From: Nitrospira sp.
GTDB lineage: Bacteria; Nitrospirota; Nitrospiria; Nitrospirales; Nitrospiraceae
Reading direction: 5' to 3'
Assembly (NCBI GenBank): GCA_036984305.1
Contig: BQWY01000001.1
Coordinates: 682,001 to 746,000 of the forward strand
Length of the DNA stretch: 64,000 nt
Notes under the pieces: generated by a model
What the model was told of the DNA's origin: nothing
Seen by the model: only the letters and a program-made list of their open reading frames with translations
Databases searched by the model: none
Program-made: the position numbers and the translations under genes
In this document: piece by piece, positions 10,370 through 19,290 of the stretch
Numbering within the stretch: the first letter of the stretch is position 1
How the letters are laid out: every line of letters starts with the position of its first letter

Positions 10370-12430
10370 ATGCGAGGTGGGGTGACGGTGTGTGTGGTTC
10401 TGCTCGGGATCCTTGGAGGCGGTTTGAGCGCCAGTCGGGTTCAGGCTCATGACCCTGATACTGCCGAGGTGGAGGTCGAGGTGCCGGAAGTTTCGGTCGA
10501 AGCGTCGCGACCCATTGCGGCTTCCTCCCAACAATTCATTCCCGACAAGGAATATCTGCTCCAGCCGCAAGGGCGGCCCGCTCAAGTATTGCGGTTGATT
10601 CCCGGCTTCATCACCGTCGAGCATTCCGGAGGCGCCGGGAAAGCGGATCAGTATTTTCTGAGAGGTTTCGACGCGGATCACGGCACCGACGTGGCGTTCT
10701 TCACGGACGGCATGCCGATCAATTTGCGATCCCATGCGCATGGTCAGGGCTATGCGGATCTGAATTTCATCATCCCCGAAACCATCGAAGGGTTGGATGT
10801 TGCTAAGGGTGCGTATCACGCGGAGTTCGGCGATTTTGCCACCGCCGGGGCGGTCAATTTCAAAACCCGCCAGTTCGTCAATGAGGGGGTGGTCCAGGCC
10901 GCGGGCGGCCAATTCGACACGCAGCGCTATCTCTTCATGGTTTCACCGACGGTGGACAAGGTTCGGACGCTGGTTGCGGGTGAAGCGTATTACACGAATG
11001 GGCCCTTCATCAGCGACAATCGCTATTTCCGTGGCAATCTCTTGGGGAAAGCGACCTTCAACCCCACGCCGCGCTCGGAACTTGGTGTGACCGGTACATT
11101 CAACAGCTCGAAATGGAATGGGTCGGGTGAAATTCCGCTCCGAGCCGTGACCGACGGCACGATCGATCGGTTTGGATCCATTGATCCCTCCGAAGGAGGC
11201 CGCACCTTACGATCAACCGGAAGGCTGAATTATCACTACGATGATACGTCTGGTGGACAGTTTTTTGCCAATGCCTATGGGCAGTACTACGAATTCGATC
11301 TCTATACGAATTTTACGTTTTTTCTGAACGATCCGGTCAATGGGGACGGCTTCCAGCAGACAGACCATCGCACGCTGTACGGTGGCGACGTCGGCTATCG
11401 CCAATCGGGCCTGTTCCTGGGCGCACCGACGGCTGTGACGACGGGTGTGCAAGTAAGGGTGGACGACATACACGCGCGGTTGGGTCCCCAAGTTCGCCGG
11501 ACCATCCTCGGTACGACCGTCGACAGCGATATTCTGGAGGCATCCTATGCACCCTATGTGAAGGCCGAGTGGCAGCCCTTCGAGTGGATGCGCATAGTGG
11601 GCGGGCTACGCGGCGAGTTCTTCACCTTCGATGTCCAGAATCGTTGTATGGAGTGTGCCGAACAACCGGCCGGTCGCACGACGTCCGCCGCGGCGCTTCC
11701 CAAAGCCAGTCTCATTCTCGGACCATGGGCTTCGACCGAATTCTTTCTCAACTACGGGGACGGCTTTCACAGCAACGATGCCAGGGTGGCCGTTTCCGGA
11801 GCGGGCGTGCCGATCGCGCGGGCGAGGACGTATGAAGCCGGCATCCGCTCCAGGCCCTGGGGTACAGAGGGGGTGGAACTCATCGCGACAGTGTGGGCGC
11901 TGGATCTCCAGCAGGAACTGGTCTTTGTCGGTGATGAGGGGACGACCGAGGTCCGCGGGCCTTCCCGTCGCCGCGGTGTGGAAGTGGCGGCGCGAGGGCA
12001 GGTGTATGGCCCGCTCCATTTTAACGGCAGCTTCACCTGGACGAAGGCCGAGTTTACGAATGGCGATGCCATTCCACTGGCGCCGGAATACACGGCGTAT
12101 GGAGCACTGTTACTCAAGTGGCCCGAGGGACTCACGTCACAACTTCAAGCGACCTATCTGGGGGTGCGTCCGCTCACTGAGGACCGCAGCGTCAAAGCAC
12201 CCTCCTGGGTGGAACTCGACCTCTCCTCACGCTACCGACTGCCGATTACCTTGTCACACGGGCGCATGGAAGCCTTCATCTTCATCCAAAACTTGCTCGA
12301 TGCCAAATGGGAGCAGGCCACGTTCTACTTCGAATCGAGACTCCGCAACGAAACGGTCGGCGTCAATGACATTCACTTCGTACCGGGAGTTCCGAGGTTT
12401 GTCATGGGGGGGCTTTCGTGGTACTTCTAG
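10370..12430 (+). CDS. TonB-dependent outer-membrane receptor, probably for a metal complex
   Basis: A 686-residue protein: signal peptide (VCVVLLGILGGGLSA), a TonB-box-like acidic stretch (EVPEVSVEAS), a plug domain (QVLRLIPGFITVEHSGGAG, FLRGFDADHGTDVAFF, DGMPINLRSHAHGQGY) and a long beta-barrel ending in the terminal aromatic GGLSWYF, as needed for BAM recognition. His-rich plug segments are visible. AAAGGA nine bases upstream supports ATG 10370. It is downstream of nikR and DUF3842 on the same strand with repeated half-sites between, so nickel or a related metal complex is the likely substrate; this is inference from context. Confidence 0.85.
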   Translation: MRGGVTVCVVLLGILGGGLSASRVQAHDPDTAEVEVEVPEVSVEASRPIAASSQQFIPDKEYLLQPQGRPAQVLRLIPGFITVEHSGGAGKADQYFLRGFDADHGTDVAFFTDGMPINLRSHAHGQGYADLNFIIPETIEGLDVAKGAYHAEFGDFATAGAVNFKTRQFVNEGVVQAAGGQFDTQRYLFMVSPTVDKVRTLVAGEAYYTNGPFISDNRYFRGNLLGKATFNPTPRSELGVTGTFNSSKWNGSGEIPLRAVTDGTIDRFGSIDPSEGGRTLRSTGRLNYHYDDTSGGQFFANAYGQYYEFDLYTNFTFFLNDPVNGDGFQQTDHRTLYGGDVGYRQSGLFLGAPTAVTTGVQVRVDDIHARLGPQVRRTILGTTVDSDILEASYAPYVKAEWQPFEWMRIVGGLRGEFFTFDVQNRCMECAEQPAGRTTSAAALPKASLILGPWASTEFFLNYGDGFHSNDARVAVSGAGVPIARARTYEAGIRSRPWGTEGVELIATVWALDLQQELVFVGDEGTTEVRGPSRRRGVEVAARGQVYGPLHFNGSFTWTKAEFTNGDAIPLAPEYTAYGALLLKWPEGLTSQLQATYLGVRPLTEDRSVKAPSWVELDLSSRYRLPITLSHGRMEAFIFIQNLLDAKWEQATFYFESRLRNETVGVNDIHFVPGVPRFVMGGLSWYF

Positions 12431-12664
12431 CAGGCTGCTGAAGCGCGCCCCCAACCATGTCTCGGTCGTCCGTCTTCTTGCGACGTACGTAGGTTGTGCG
12501 CCTCTGTCGCCGGATTCCCTGCGACCTCGGGAACTGGCGCGTGTTGACGCGCCGGAGCTGGGTGGAAGAGAACAGGGTCCTGCCATACAAGACGAAGCAA
12601 AGATACCAAGATCGTGATTGTGCGAGCACCGGTAAAATGCGCTGCGGAAGCGAGGTCTACCCCG

Positions 12665-13255
12665 ATGATTCTCAAGCGGGAGTTTTTCGAGCGGGCGACG
12701 CTGACGGTCGCGCGGGAACTCGTCGGCAAATATCTTATCCGGGCGCAAGGTGATCGGCGATGGGCCGGGCGCATCATCGAGGTCGAGGCCTATGTTGGTC
12801 CGGAGGATAAGGCCTGTCATGCCTCGAAGGGACGTACGCCCAGAACCGAAGTCCTGTTCGGACCGGCAGGTCGCGCCTATGTGTATCTCTGCTATGGGAT
12901 GCACGAGTTGTTGAATGTGGTGACGGAGCGAGACGGATTCCCCGCTGCGGTACTCCTGCGCGCGATCGAGCTGGATGGCCTGCTCGTGGATGGTCCAGGT
13001 CGTGTCACTCGACGACTCGACATCGGCCGGTCGATGAACCGTCTCGATTTAACGCTCGGGGCCGAACTCTGGTTCGAGGATCGAGGTGACCTTATGGCGG
13101 GAGGGAAGGTCAAAGCCTATCCGCGTATCGGTGTGGCGTATGCGGGCAGTTGGGCGAAAAAGCCGTGGCGCTTTAGACTGGAACAGGAGCTGTCCGGCCG
13201 CGCTCGAGTCCGATTTTCGAACGCTAACTCGGGAAATAAAAAGGGCAGCCTGTAG
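12665..13255 (+). CDS. 3-methyladenine DNA glycosylase (AAG/MPG family)
   Basis: A 196-residue protein of the size expected for bacterial AAG enzymes. Diagnostic segments are LVGKYL, the catalytic-Glu strand IIEVEAYVGPEDKACHA, the nucleotide-flipping and binding strand GRAYVYLCYGMHELLNVV and the cap AAVLLRAIE. It excises alkylated purines to start base-excision repair. ATG 12665 (MILKREFF) is preferred over GTG 12614. The last codons and the stop lie inside a terminator stem at 13238-13265, so gene and terminator overlap. Confidence 0.88.
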   Translation: MILKREFFERATLTVARELVGKYLIRAQGDRRWAGRIIEVEAYVGPEDKACHASKGRTPRTEVLFGPAGRAYVYLCYGMHELLNVVTERDGFPAAVLLRAIELDGLLVDGPGRVTRRLDIGRSMNRLDLTLGAELWFEDRGDLMAGGKVKAYPRIGVAYAGSWAKKPWRFRLEQELSGRARVRFSNANSGNKKGSL

Positions 13256-13265
13256 CTGCCCTTTT
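13238..13265. terminator. Bidirectional intrinsic terminator overlapping the glycosylase stop codon
   Basis: AAAAAGGGCAGC (ending 13249) pairs with GCTGCCCTTTT (13255-13265) around the loop CTGTA. An A run precedes the left arm and a T run ends the right arm, so it can work in both directions. It serves the glycosylase gene (+) and the convergent small exported-protein gene (-), whose stop is 25 bp away. The glycosylase stop TAG (13253-13255) is in the hairpin itself. Confidence 0.88.
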
Positions 13266-13289
13266 CGCGCCCTTCTGACAAGAGAGAGT

Positions 13290-13655
13290 TTACTTCACGC
13301 CCATGCTGGCATCCGCCTTAGTGGCCGAGGTCACGGGCGGTGCAATCTGAATCTGCGGTCCAGACACCTTCGGGAGGCGGCCGGCACCCTGCTCTTCCAC
13401 AATACGGGCGTTATCCGTCTTCATCAGTTTTTGCTGCGAGTGCTTAATTGAGTCCGCCGACTTGGTGATGGCGGCCTCACCCCGGCCGTCCTTTTGGCCT
13501 GGATCGTTCGCAGTCGGCTGCCCATTGACCGGGCTGCCGTCATTCTTCATTGGATACCCCTCGTGCTTTGGTAGCAGGGCAGGGTTGGCGAACGTGACGG
13601 ATGCCGCGAACAGCACACCCGATACCATGGCACCGGCAGACAGAAGAATCTTCAT
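13290..13655 (-). CDS. Small exported hydrophilic protein
   Basis: A 121-residue product with a clear signal peptide (MKILLSAGAMVSGVLFAA, cleavage near TFANP) and a mature part rich in Lys, Gln, Asp and Pro without obvious secondary-structure motif. The segment KSADSIKHSQQKLMKTDNAR is helical in character. AAAGGAG stands eight bases before the start. It ends against the bidirectional terminator. I do not recognise the family. Confidence 0.7.
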   Translation of the reverse strand: MKILLSAGAMVSGVLFAASVTFANPALLPKHEGYPMKNDGSPVNGQPTANDPGQKDGRGEAAITKSADSIKHSQQKLMKTDNARIVEEQGAGRLPKVSGPQIQIAPPVTSATKADASMGVK

Positions 13656-13928
13656 GGCCTCAACTCCTTTGAAGTGAAGGATTAAGGATGGATCAACAGG
13701 TCTCGTGATCAAAAATAGGCCACACCAAAACCGAGGCGGGATCATAGCCAGGTAGGAGGGGGGGTGTCAAGAGTTTTGGGCGTGGAGTTCTCAAATCGTC
13801 TACGCGCGATGCTCCCATCCGTAGCGTCTGACCTGGTCGTGATCTGCTCAATCCAGAATTGGGGCTGATGAGAGTAATCCTGCGCGAAAGGCTCGGGTTA
13901 TGGGGGGAAGTCCGCCGGAACCAGAGGA

Positions 13929-15740
13929 TCAATGCTGGGGGCGGGGAGGGCGGCGGCTGCGGCCGCGGTGGCGGAAGTGCGGCCGCCGAACGATGCCCGG
14001 CAGGCGGATGGTCGTCGTCGTCCCCTCGCCCTCGGCGCTGGCGATTCCGATATGGCCCCCATGTTCCTCAATGATCTTCTTCACACTGGCGAGGCCCAGG
14101 CCCGTGCCGCTGCGTTTGGTACTGAAGAAGGGCTCGAACACTTTGCTGAGGTGCTCGGGCGGAATCGGGGACCCGTCATTGCGAATGGCGATCTGAATTT
14201 CCTGCCCGCGACCCGCGCGGTGCTGCGAGAGCTTGATGTGCAGTTCGCCGCCTGGGACCATCGCCTCGACGGAGTTCTTGAAGATACTCAGGAGGACCTG
14301 CTGCATCTTGGCCTCGTCGCATTTGACCGGGGCCAAGTGAGGTCCATAGTCCTTGGTCACTTGTATGCGGGTGACTTCGAGTTCCGTAGCCACGACGGCC
14401 AGTGCACTTTCCACGACCTCGGTCACGCGGCACAGTCGTCGGTTCAATTCCAACGGTTTGGCGAAGTCGAGAATCTCATTCAGCAAGGCCTCGATCCGTA
14501 TCAGGTCGCGCATGGCCTTTTCAATGCGCGTTTGTGGGTCGAAGTCCAGTATGCCTTCTCCGGTGACTTCCTCCAACTGTGCCCGGATGGAAGCCAGCGG
14601 CTCTCGCAATTCGGTAGCCAAAAAGGCGCTGAACTCGCCGATGGCGGCCTGGCGCTCCTGCTTGCGGATGGTCGGTTCCAGGGTCTCGACGGTCGGGTTG
14701 GGAGACGGTGCCGTGGCAGGCCCACCCGTCGAGGGCGGGGGAGCTGCCGGTGGCGTAGCGGGCTTCTGCAGTAATTCGACCAGCTTGAGAAGCAAGGGCT
14801 CGATCGTGGCGGCATCCGCGAGGGCGTAGCGCTGTTCTTCCTTTGATGCGAAGGTCACCGTGCCGCCGACCTGTCCGCGCACAAAAAATGGGACGACCAA
14901 AGAGGAATGGAACCGGTCCTTGTACAGGTGCTTGTGATCGGCAAAGCGGCCTTGGGTCGAAGCCAGGTCGTGATCGATACGCGGCTTGCGATGTCGAACC
15001 GCCCACCCGGAGGCAGAGGCCTCCAACGCAAGCCGTTGTCCGGGCTTGAGGTCCCGTTTCCCGTCGGGCTTTTGTTCTCCGGCCATCGCGATCACTTCGA
15101 CCGATGCCGCCATGGGATCGTAATGGGTGACCCACGCGCGGTCGAATGCCAGCAGCGAGATCGACTCGTCCAGCCACGCCGCGATTTGTTCCTGATTGTC
15201 CGGGGTCGCGTATGACGAGGAGACGGCAAGGCTCTCCATCCCGTCCTTCTGTGCGGCAATCGGCTCCTGGGCCACGAGCGGCCGGCTGAGAATAACGCTG
15301 CCGTCGAACAGAAGATCTTTTTCAAGATTCTTGGTGATACCGTCGCATGCACCTTCGATGAAGGCCCGCTCCTTCTTGGCGAACGAGGCGCCGTCCTTCC
15401 GCCCAAGCACCAACACACCATAGGACCGTTGTCGGTAGCGCAAGGGGACGGCAAAGAGCGTTTTAGATGACGGCGTCATCAATCGCAGGCGGACGCCCTG
15501 CCCATCCTGCTCAGTCGTGTCCAAGGTCAGATTGCGCAAGGTCCCGGACAGCGTCCGCAAAATCGTGTGCACTTCGCGCGCCGTCAACCCTTTGGCACCG
15601 TGAGCGACTAGCGGGCCTCCCTCCCGATGATAGATGGCCGCCAACGCCGTGTCGGCAGGAAGGTCGTTCAGGACTGCGGTCAACGTGCGCTGCAGGTGCG
15701 TGTGCTTGTGCTGGAGTGCGGCTTCGGACGTCATGGTCAA
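13929..15740 (-). CDS. GAF-domain histidine-kinase-like protein lacking the phospho-acceptor His
   Basis: A 603-residue cytosolic protein without membrane segments. Two GAF-like regions (about residues 15-145 and 185-320, the second with SGWAVRHRKPRIDHD and SLVVPFFVRGQVGGTVTFAS) precede a Pro-rich linker (about 327-350), a dimerisation helix and an HATPase_c domain. The ATPase boxes are intact: N box SIFKNSVEAM, G1 IRNDGSPIP, F box FEPFFSTK and G2 GTGLGLAS. The H box reads AFLATELREPLASI: the residue aligned with the phospho-His is Thr376, and the usual Asn is Glu380. It may be a pseudokinase, an adaptor for another kinase, or phosphorylate elsewhere. No response regulator is adjacent. Confidence 0.8.
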   Translation of the reverse strand: MTMTSEAALQHKHTHLQRTLTAVLNDLPADTALAAIYHREGGPLVAHGAKGLTAREVHTILRTLSGTLRNLTLDTTEQDGQGVRLRLMTPSSKTLFAVPLRYRQRSYGVLVLGRKDGASFAKKERAFIEGACDGITKNLEKDLLFDGSVILSRPLVAQEPIAAQKDGMESLAVSSSYATPDNQEQIAAWLDESISLLAFDRAWVTHYDPMAASVEVIAMAGEQKPDGKRDLKPGQRLALEASASGWAVRHRKPRIDHDLASTQGRFADHKHLYKDRFHSSLVVPFFVRGQVGGTVTFASKEEQRYALADAATIEPLLLKLVELLQKPATPPAAPPPSTGGPATAPSPNPTVETLEPTIRKQERQAAIGEFSAFLATELREPLASIRAQLEEVTGEGILDFDPQTRIEKAMRDLIRIEALLNEILDFAKPLELNRRLCRVTEVVESALAVVATELEVTRIQVTKDYGPHLAPVKCDEAKMQQVLLSIFKNSVEAMVPGGELHIKLSQHRAGRGQEIQIAIRNDGSPIPPEHLSKVFEPFFSTKRSGTGLGLASVKKIIEEHGGHIGIASAEGEGTTTTIRLPGIVRRPHFRHRGRSRRPPRPQH

Positions 15741-15783
15741 GGTACGATGAGGACGGCGATTCTAGCGAATGATTGTCGCCGGT

Positions 15784-16179
15784 TCAATTCACAATGCGAG
15801 GTGGCTGTCGGGGACCCTCTCTCGTTTCCACGTGCACTTCAGTTGTACGCCATGGGGCCAGGAGCGTGCTCACGAGACTGATGACGATGGCGCCGCCGAT
15901 GGCCGGCCACCAGCCGGTAATGACAAAGTCGGTCACCAGCCCCGCGGCGAGCTTGAGGAGCACCGCGTTGATGATGACCATGAAGAGCCCGAAGGTCAAC
16001 AGAATTATCGGAAGCGATACGATATACAGAAAAGGCCGGATGATTGCATTCAGAAAGGCAAGCACGATCACGGCCGCGAGTCCGGCTGACCAGGTCCGCA
16101 CTTCAATCCCTGGCACGATGTGAATAGCCAGGAAGACGGCTACCCCGGTGACGAGCACGCGTGTCAGGAAGTTGTACAT
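15784..16179 (-). CDS. Four-helix membrane protein of the phage-holin-like family (PF04020 type)
   Basis: A 131-residue integral membrane protein with four hydrophobic segments, including VLVTGVAVFLAIHIVPGI, the signature LAFLNAIIRPFLYIVSLPI and a glycine-rich last helix. LNAIIRP.L..LSLPI is typical of the widespread PF04020 family, named after mycobacterial phage holins but found in chromosomes with no phage context. The start at 16179 removes a 20-residue non-hydrophobic leader. It lies 25 bp after the DUF5666-like gene on the same strand. Function unknown. Confidence 0.8.
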   Translation of the reverse strand: MYNFLTRVLVTGVAVFLAIHIVPGIEVRTWSAGLAAVIVLAFLNAIIRPFLYIVSLPIILLTFGLFMVIINAVLLKLAAGLVTDFVITGWWPAIGGAIVISLVSTLLAPWRTTEVHVETREGPRQPPRIVN

Positions 16180-16204
16180 GAAAATAGACCCGATCCGACT
16201 CTTC

Positions 16205-16534
16205 CTACTTGGAGGCGCCTTTACCCTTGGGACTGGCAAAGAGCACTTCGGTGGCCGTCATGTCCGCGCCCTTGCCGGTCGCTTCGACGACCACCCGATC
16301 GCCGACTTGCGGCCGTGTCGCCGTCGTGTCCTTTCCGCGTGGCCGAAATTCGGTCTTCTCCGTCACACGAACCGACATCGCTTGACCTTTTTGAGTGGTA
16401 ATGTCGAGCTGGGTCTCCGACACGGCCGTGACGGTCCCCATGATATGCTCTCCGGTGCCATGAGCATGCGCTGGCACCGCCGTCAGCAGGAAGGTACAAC
16501 TGAAGAAAATGAGCCAGATAGCCCGTGCAATCAT
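16205..16534 (-). CDS. Exported DUF5666-like small beta-barrel protein
   Basis: A 109-residue protein with a signal peptide (AIWLIFFSCTFLLTAVPAHAH) and a single OB-like domain: IMGTVTAVSETQLDITTQKG, VRVTEKTEF, then VGDRVVVEATGKGADMTATEV. The pattern GxVxxVxxxxLxI and VGDxVxVEGxxxxxxxxAxxI is shared with DUF5666-type domains. A His-Gly-Thr-Gly-Glu-His start to the mature chain might bind metal. It follows the cytochrome c gene by 72 bp on the same strand. Role unknown. Confidence 0.7.
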   Translation of the reverse strand: MIARAIWLIFFSCTFLLTAVPAHAHGTGEHIMGTVTAVSETQLDITTQKGQAMSVRVTEKTEFRPRGKDTTATRPQVGDRVVVEATGKGADMTATEVLFASPKGKGASK

Positions 16535-16606
16535 TGCATCCCATCCTTTCTTTCCGGTCGCGCCGAACGCCCGTGCTCGATCGAGCCGGAATAGATATTG
16601 TATGTC

Positions 16607-17233
16607 TCAGTGGTGGTGCCCGCCGTCAGCCCCGCTCAAGAACGCATCCGCCGCCGCGGCATCGTCCAGGTCGTGCCGCGACTTGGGATTCAACTTCTTC
16701 ATCTCTTCCAATTCAGCCGGTGTAATTTTGGGCAGGTGCCGAATGAAATGAACCAGTTTCCAGCTATCAAGATCCTTATCGGGGTCACCCTCCCCCCAAC
16801 CGGGCATGGCGGTGAAGCGGATGCCGTAGTGAATGACCCAAAACAGTTCGCCGTCCTTCAGACCCTGGGTGTCGGGCGAGCGCAGATCCGGAGACGGTGG
16901 GTAGACGTTCCTGCCGATCGGCGTGTCGCCGCTGCCGTTGTTGGCGTGGCAGATGGCGCAATGATCGGCGAAATGGGCTCGCGCATCGGCAATGATGTCG
17001 GGCGAGGGTTCCAGCGGGTTCGGTGCGTCGCGCCGCGCCTCAGGAATCGCCAAATGCCGAATCAACCGGGCGCCGAAATTTTCGATCGCACCGGGCGTTG
17101 CGCCCTTGGCGGCAAACCCGCTGGTGAAGTTGTCGTATGCAAACCAGCCCACGGCCGCGATCGGCAAGACGATCACAATCAGCGTGAGATAGAACCAGAC
17201 TCTCAACGGGTTCAAGTATGCCGGAAGCCCCAT
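16607..17233 (-). CDS. Membrane-anchored monohaem cytochrome c
   Basis: A 208-residue protein with one N-terminal membrane helix (VWFYLTLIVIVLPIAAVGWF) and one haem c site, Cys92-Ala-Ile-Cys95-His96, followed by NNGSGDTPIG. A likely sixth ligand is the Met of IRFTAMPGWG. The C-terminus ends in DGGHHH, a natural His-rich tail. The ORF continues upstream to 17734, but the section before 17233 lacks codon character and the chosen start has a GA-rich ribosome site. Class I cytochrome c domains of this type carry electrons in the periplasm; the partner is unknown. Confidence 0.85.
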   Translation of the reverse strand: MGLPAYLNPLRVWFYLTLIVIVLPIAAVGWFAYDNFTSGFAAKGATPGAIENFGARLIRHLAIPEARRDAPNPLEPSPDIIADARAHFADHCAICHANNGSGDTPIGRNVYPPSPDLRSPDTQGLKDGELFWVIHYGIRFTAMPGWGEGDPDKDLDSWKLVHFIRHLPKITPAELEEMKKLNPKSRHDLDDAAAADAFLSGADGGHHH

Positions 17234-17379
17234 CCGTCGGTCCCCCTCGTGCGTACCCCATTGCTCTGCTGCAGTATATCGGGACTCGCACTCGATCGCT
17301 ACTGGGGGCGGCGAGCACACGTGCATCCATTGGCAACTCTGATTGACTCGGAGCACCCCGCTTCTTCCGGCCTTCGCGG

Positions 17380-18237
17380 TTACCGGTCCACGATGACGGG
17401 CGCGAGCCGGCCGTGGAAGCGGAGGATAGCCAGGACGGTGATGGGGAGATACATCAAGAGGCCTGTTGTGCCGAGGAGCCCTTCTCCGATCCAAAAGGTC
17501 ACCGCGAGGTTGAACACCAGCACACCATAGTACAGGCCGCAGCCGAGCAGCACGTTGCCGGTGGTCTGCAGAGAAGCCGTCGAGAATGTGGCGGCGGCGG
17601 GCAACTGAGCGTCGATGACACGATACACGGCGAGCGAGATCAATGCGACGACGGCCCACCCGAGGTAGTTTGAAAGTGGTACACCGAAGTGAATGCCGCT
17701 CTCGGGATAGAAGTAGATCTTGCCCAGGAACCATCGATCGCCTCGAAGGGCGACTGGGTCAATGACGACGTCGATCAACGCAAAGAAGAATGCCGTCAGT
17801 CCAATGACCCGCCATGAGCGGCGAGTCGGCGAATCGAACCTGAGTGCAGGCACGCCGGCGCTGCCATCACTCGATGGGCTCGCGTGGGCCGGCAAGAGAA
17901 ACCAGAGCGCCAGGCAATAGCTGGCAAACAACAGGAAGGGAAACGACAATGGGTCCATGACCGGGACGTTCCAGAGATACAGTTCCTCCCCTTCCGTCGA
18001 GCCGTTATAGAAGTACCAGCCGAACGGAAAGCCGTTGCGCGTCGACGACAGCTCGCACAGCAAGGCGGTGAGCCATGTATTGAAGAAGAACAACCACGTT
18101 CTCGTCCACCCCAACAGCCGCCACGAGCACAATAGAAACGCCGCGAGAAAGGCGAAGACGTAGGGACGGAGCAGGATCGTTTTGAAGAGGAGGGCGACTA
18201 TTTCCACAGCGCCTTTGCCACGGTCGTCATCTGTCAT
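17380..18237 (-). CDS. Carotenoid-biosynthesis membrane protein (DUF422/CruF-like)
   Basis: A 285-residue protein with about seven transmembrane segments. The pattern NGFPFGWYFYNGSTEGEELYLWNVPVMDP (read as FPFGWYFY, then LWNVPVMDPLSF) and FFALIDVVIDPVALRGDRWF is the signature of the DUF422/CruF family, where CruF-type members hydrate the psi-end of carotenoids. It lies 62 bp after the hpnA-like gene and near a prenyl diphosphate synthase, so the neighbourhood deals with isoprenoids. The precise carotenoid step cannot be read from sequence. Confidence 0.8.
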   Translation of the reverse strand: MTDDDRGKGAVEIVALLFKTILLRPYVFAFLAAFLLCSWRLLGWTRTWLFFFNTWLTALLCELSSTRNGFPFGWYFYNGSTEGEELYLWNVPVMDPLSFPFLLFASYCLALWFLLPAHASPSSDGSAGVPALRFDSPTRRSWRVIGLTAFFFALIDVVIDPVALRGDRWFLGKIYFYPESGIHFGVPLSNYLGWAVVALISLAVYRVIDAQLPAAATFSTASLQTTGNVLLGCGLYYGVLVFNLAVTFWIGEGLLGTTGLLMYLPITVLAILRFHGRLAPVIVDR

Positions 18238-18299
18238 GCGTCAATCGTGACAGAATCAATTCTTCCGAATAACGTGTGACATGTGACGAAGCTCCTTCC

Positions 18300-19286
18300 T
18301 TACGCATAGCTATGCTCACGGAACCACCGCACAGCCTTTTCCAGCGCGATCTCCACCGGCGGTTGGGGCAGGCCGAGCTCACGGACGGCTTTCGAGCAAT
18401 CGTAGTGCATCGTGTATTTCGCCATCTTCACGCCTTCGAGCGGAATGCGTGGAGGCCGATGCGTCACGAAGTCGGCGATCCACTTGTTCGCATAGGCCAG
18501 AGGGAGAATGGCCAATCGCGGAAGTTTGATCGTGGGTGCCGGCACCCCTGTGATGTGGCTCAATAGCGCGAAGATGTCCCGCAGCATGAGATTTTTGTTG
18601 CCGAGGATGTAGCGCTCGCCTTGCCGCCCTCGCTCCATCGCAAGGAGATGCCCCGCCGCCACGTCGTCCACGTCGATGAGATTCATCCCGGTTTCGATGT
18701 AGGCCGGCATGCGGCCTTTCATGAAATCGACGATCATCTGCCCGGTCGGGGTGGGCTTGATGTCACCGGCCCCGACGGGCGCACTGGGATTCACGATGAC
18801 GACCGGGAGTCCCTGCGTCGCGAGCCGGTGCACTTCCTGCTCGGCCAGAAATTTCGATCGTTTGTAATCGCCGGCCATCTGTTCCAACGACACTGGTGTT
18901 GTTTCCGTACCGGGCCCTCCCTCCGGGGGCAGGCCGATAGCCCCAATGGTGCTGGTATAGATGGTGCGCTCGATGCCCACCTCTCCGGCGGCCTCGAGCA
19001 AATTGCGGGTTCCGGCCACATTGATGTCATAAAAGATCGATGGATTGTTGGCCCATAGGGCGTAATGTGCGGCGACGTGATAGAGTCGTTGGCAGCCCTT
19101 CAAGGCCCGGATGAGGGACGCCTTGTCCCGTAAATCTCCCTGCACCGGCATGACGGGCAATTCCTGAATATTGCGAAGATCGCTACCGGAGCGGGCGAGC
19201 ACGCGGACGTCTTGGCCGGCCGCGACCAGTGCGCGGGCCACGGCCCCCCCGACGAAGCCGGTGGCGCCTGTGACGAGGGTGGTCAT
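18300..19286 (-). CDS. hpnA: Hopanoid-associated sugar epimerase (extended SDR)
   Basis: A 328-residue NAD-dependent epimerase/dehydratase with the Rossmann motif TGATGFVGGAVA at the N-terminus, the active-site YKRSK, and segments GDLRDKASLIRALKGCQRLY and NLIDVDDVAAGHLLAMERG that fit the HpnA subfamily linked to hopanoid gene sets. HpnA is thought to act on the sugar part of hopanoid side chains, though its reaction is not settled. No squalene-hopene cyclase gene is in the window. It is downstream of the prenyl diphosphate synthase gene. Confidence 0.85.
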   Translation of the reverse strand: MTTLVTGATGFVGGAVARALVAAGQDVRVLARSGSDLRNIQELPVMPVQGDLRDKASLIRALKGCQRLYHVAAHYALWANNPSIFYDINVAGTRNLLEAAGEVGIERTIYTSTIGAIGLPPEGGPGTETTPVSLEQMAGDYKRSKFLAEQEVHRLATQGLPVVIVNPSAPVGAGDIKPTPTGQMIVDFMKGRMPAYIETGMNLIDVDDVAAGHLLAMERGRQGERYILGNKNLMLRDIFALLSHITGVPAPTIKLPRLAILPLAYANKWIADFVTHRPPRIPLEGVKMAKYTMHYDCSKAVRELGLPQPPVEIALEKAVRWFREHSYA

Positions 19287-19290
19287 GGGA

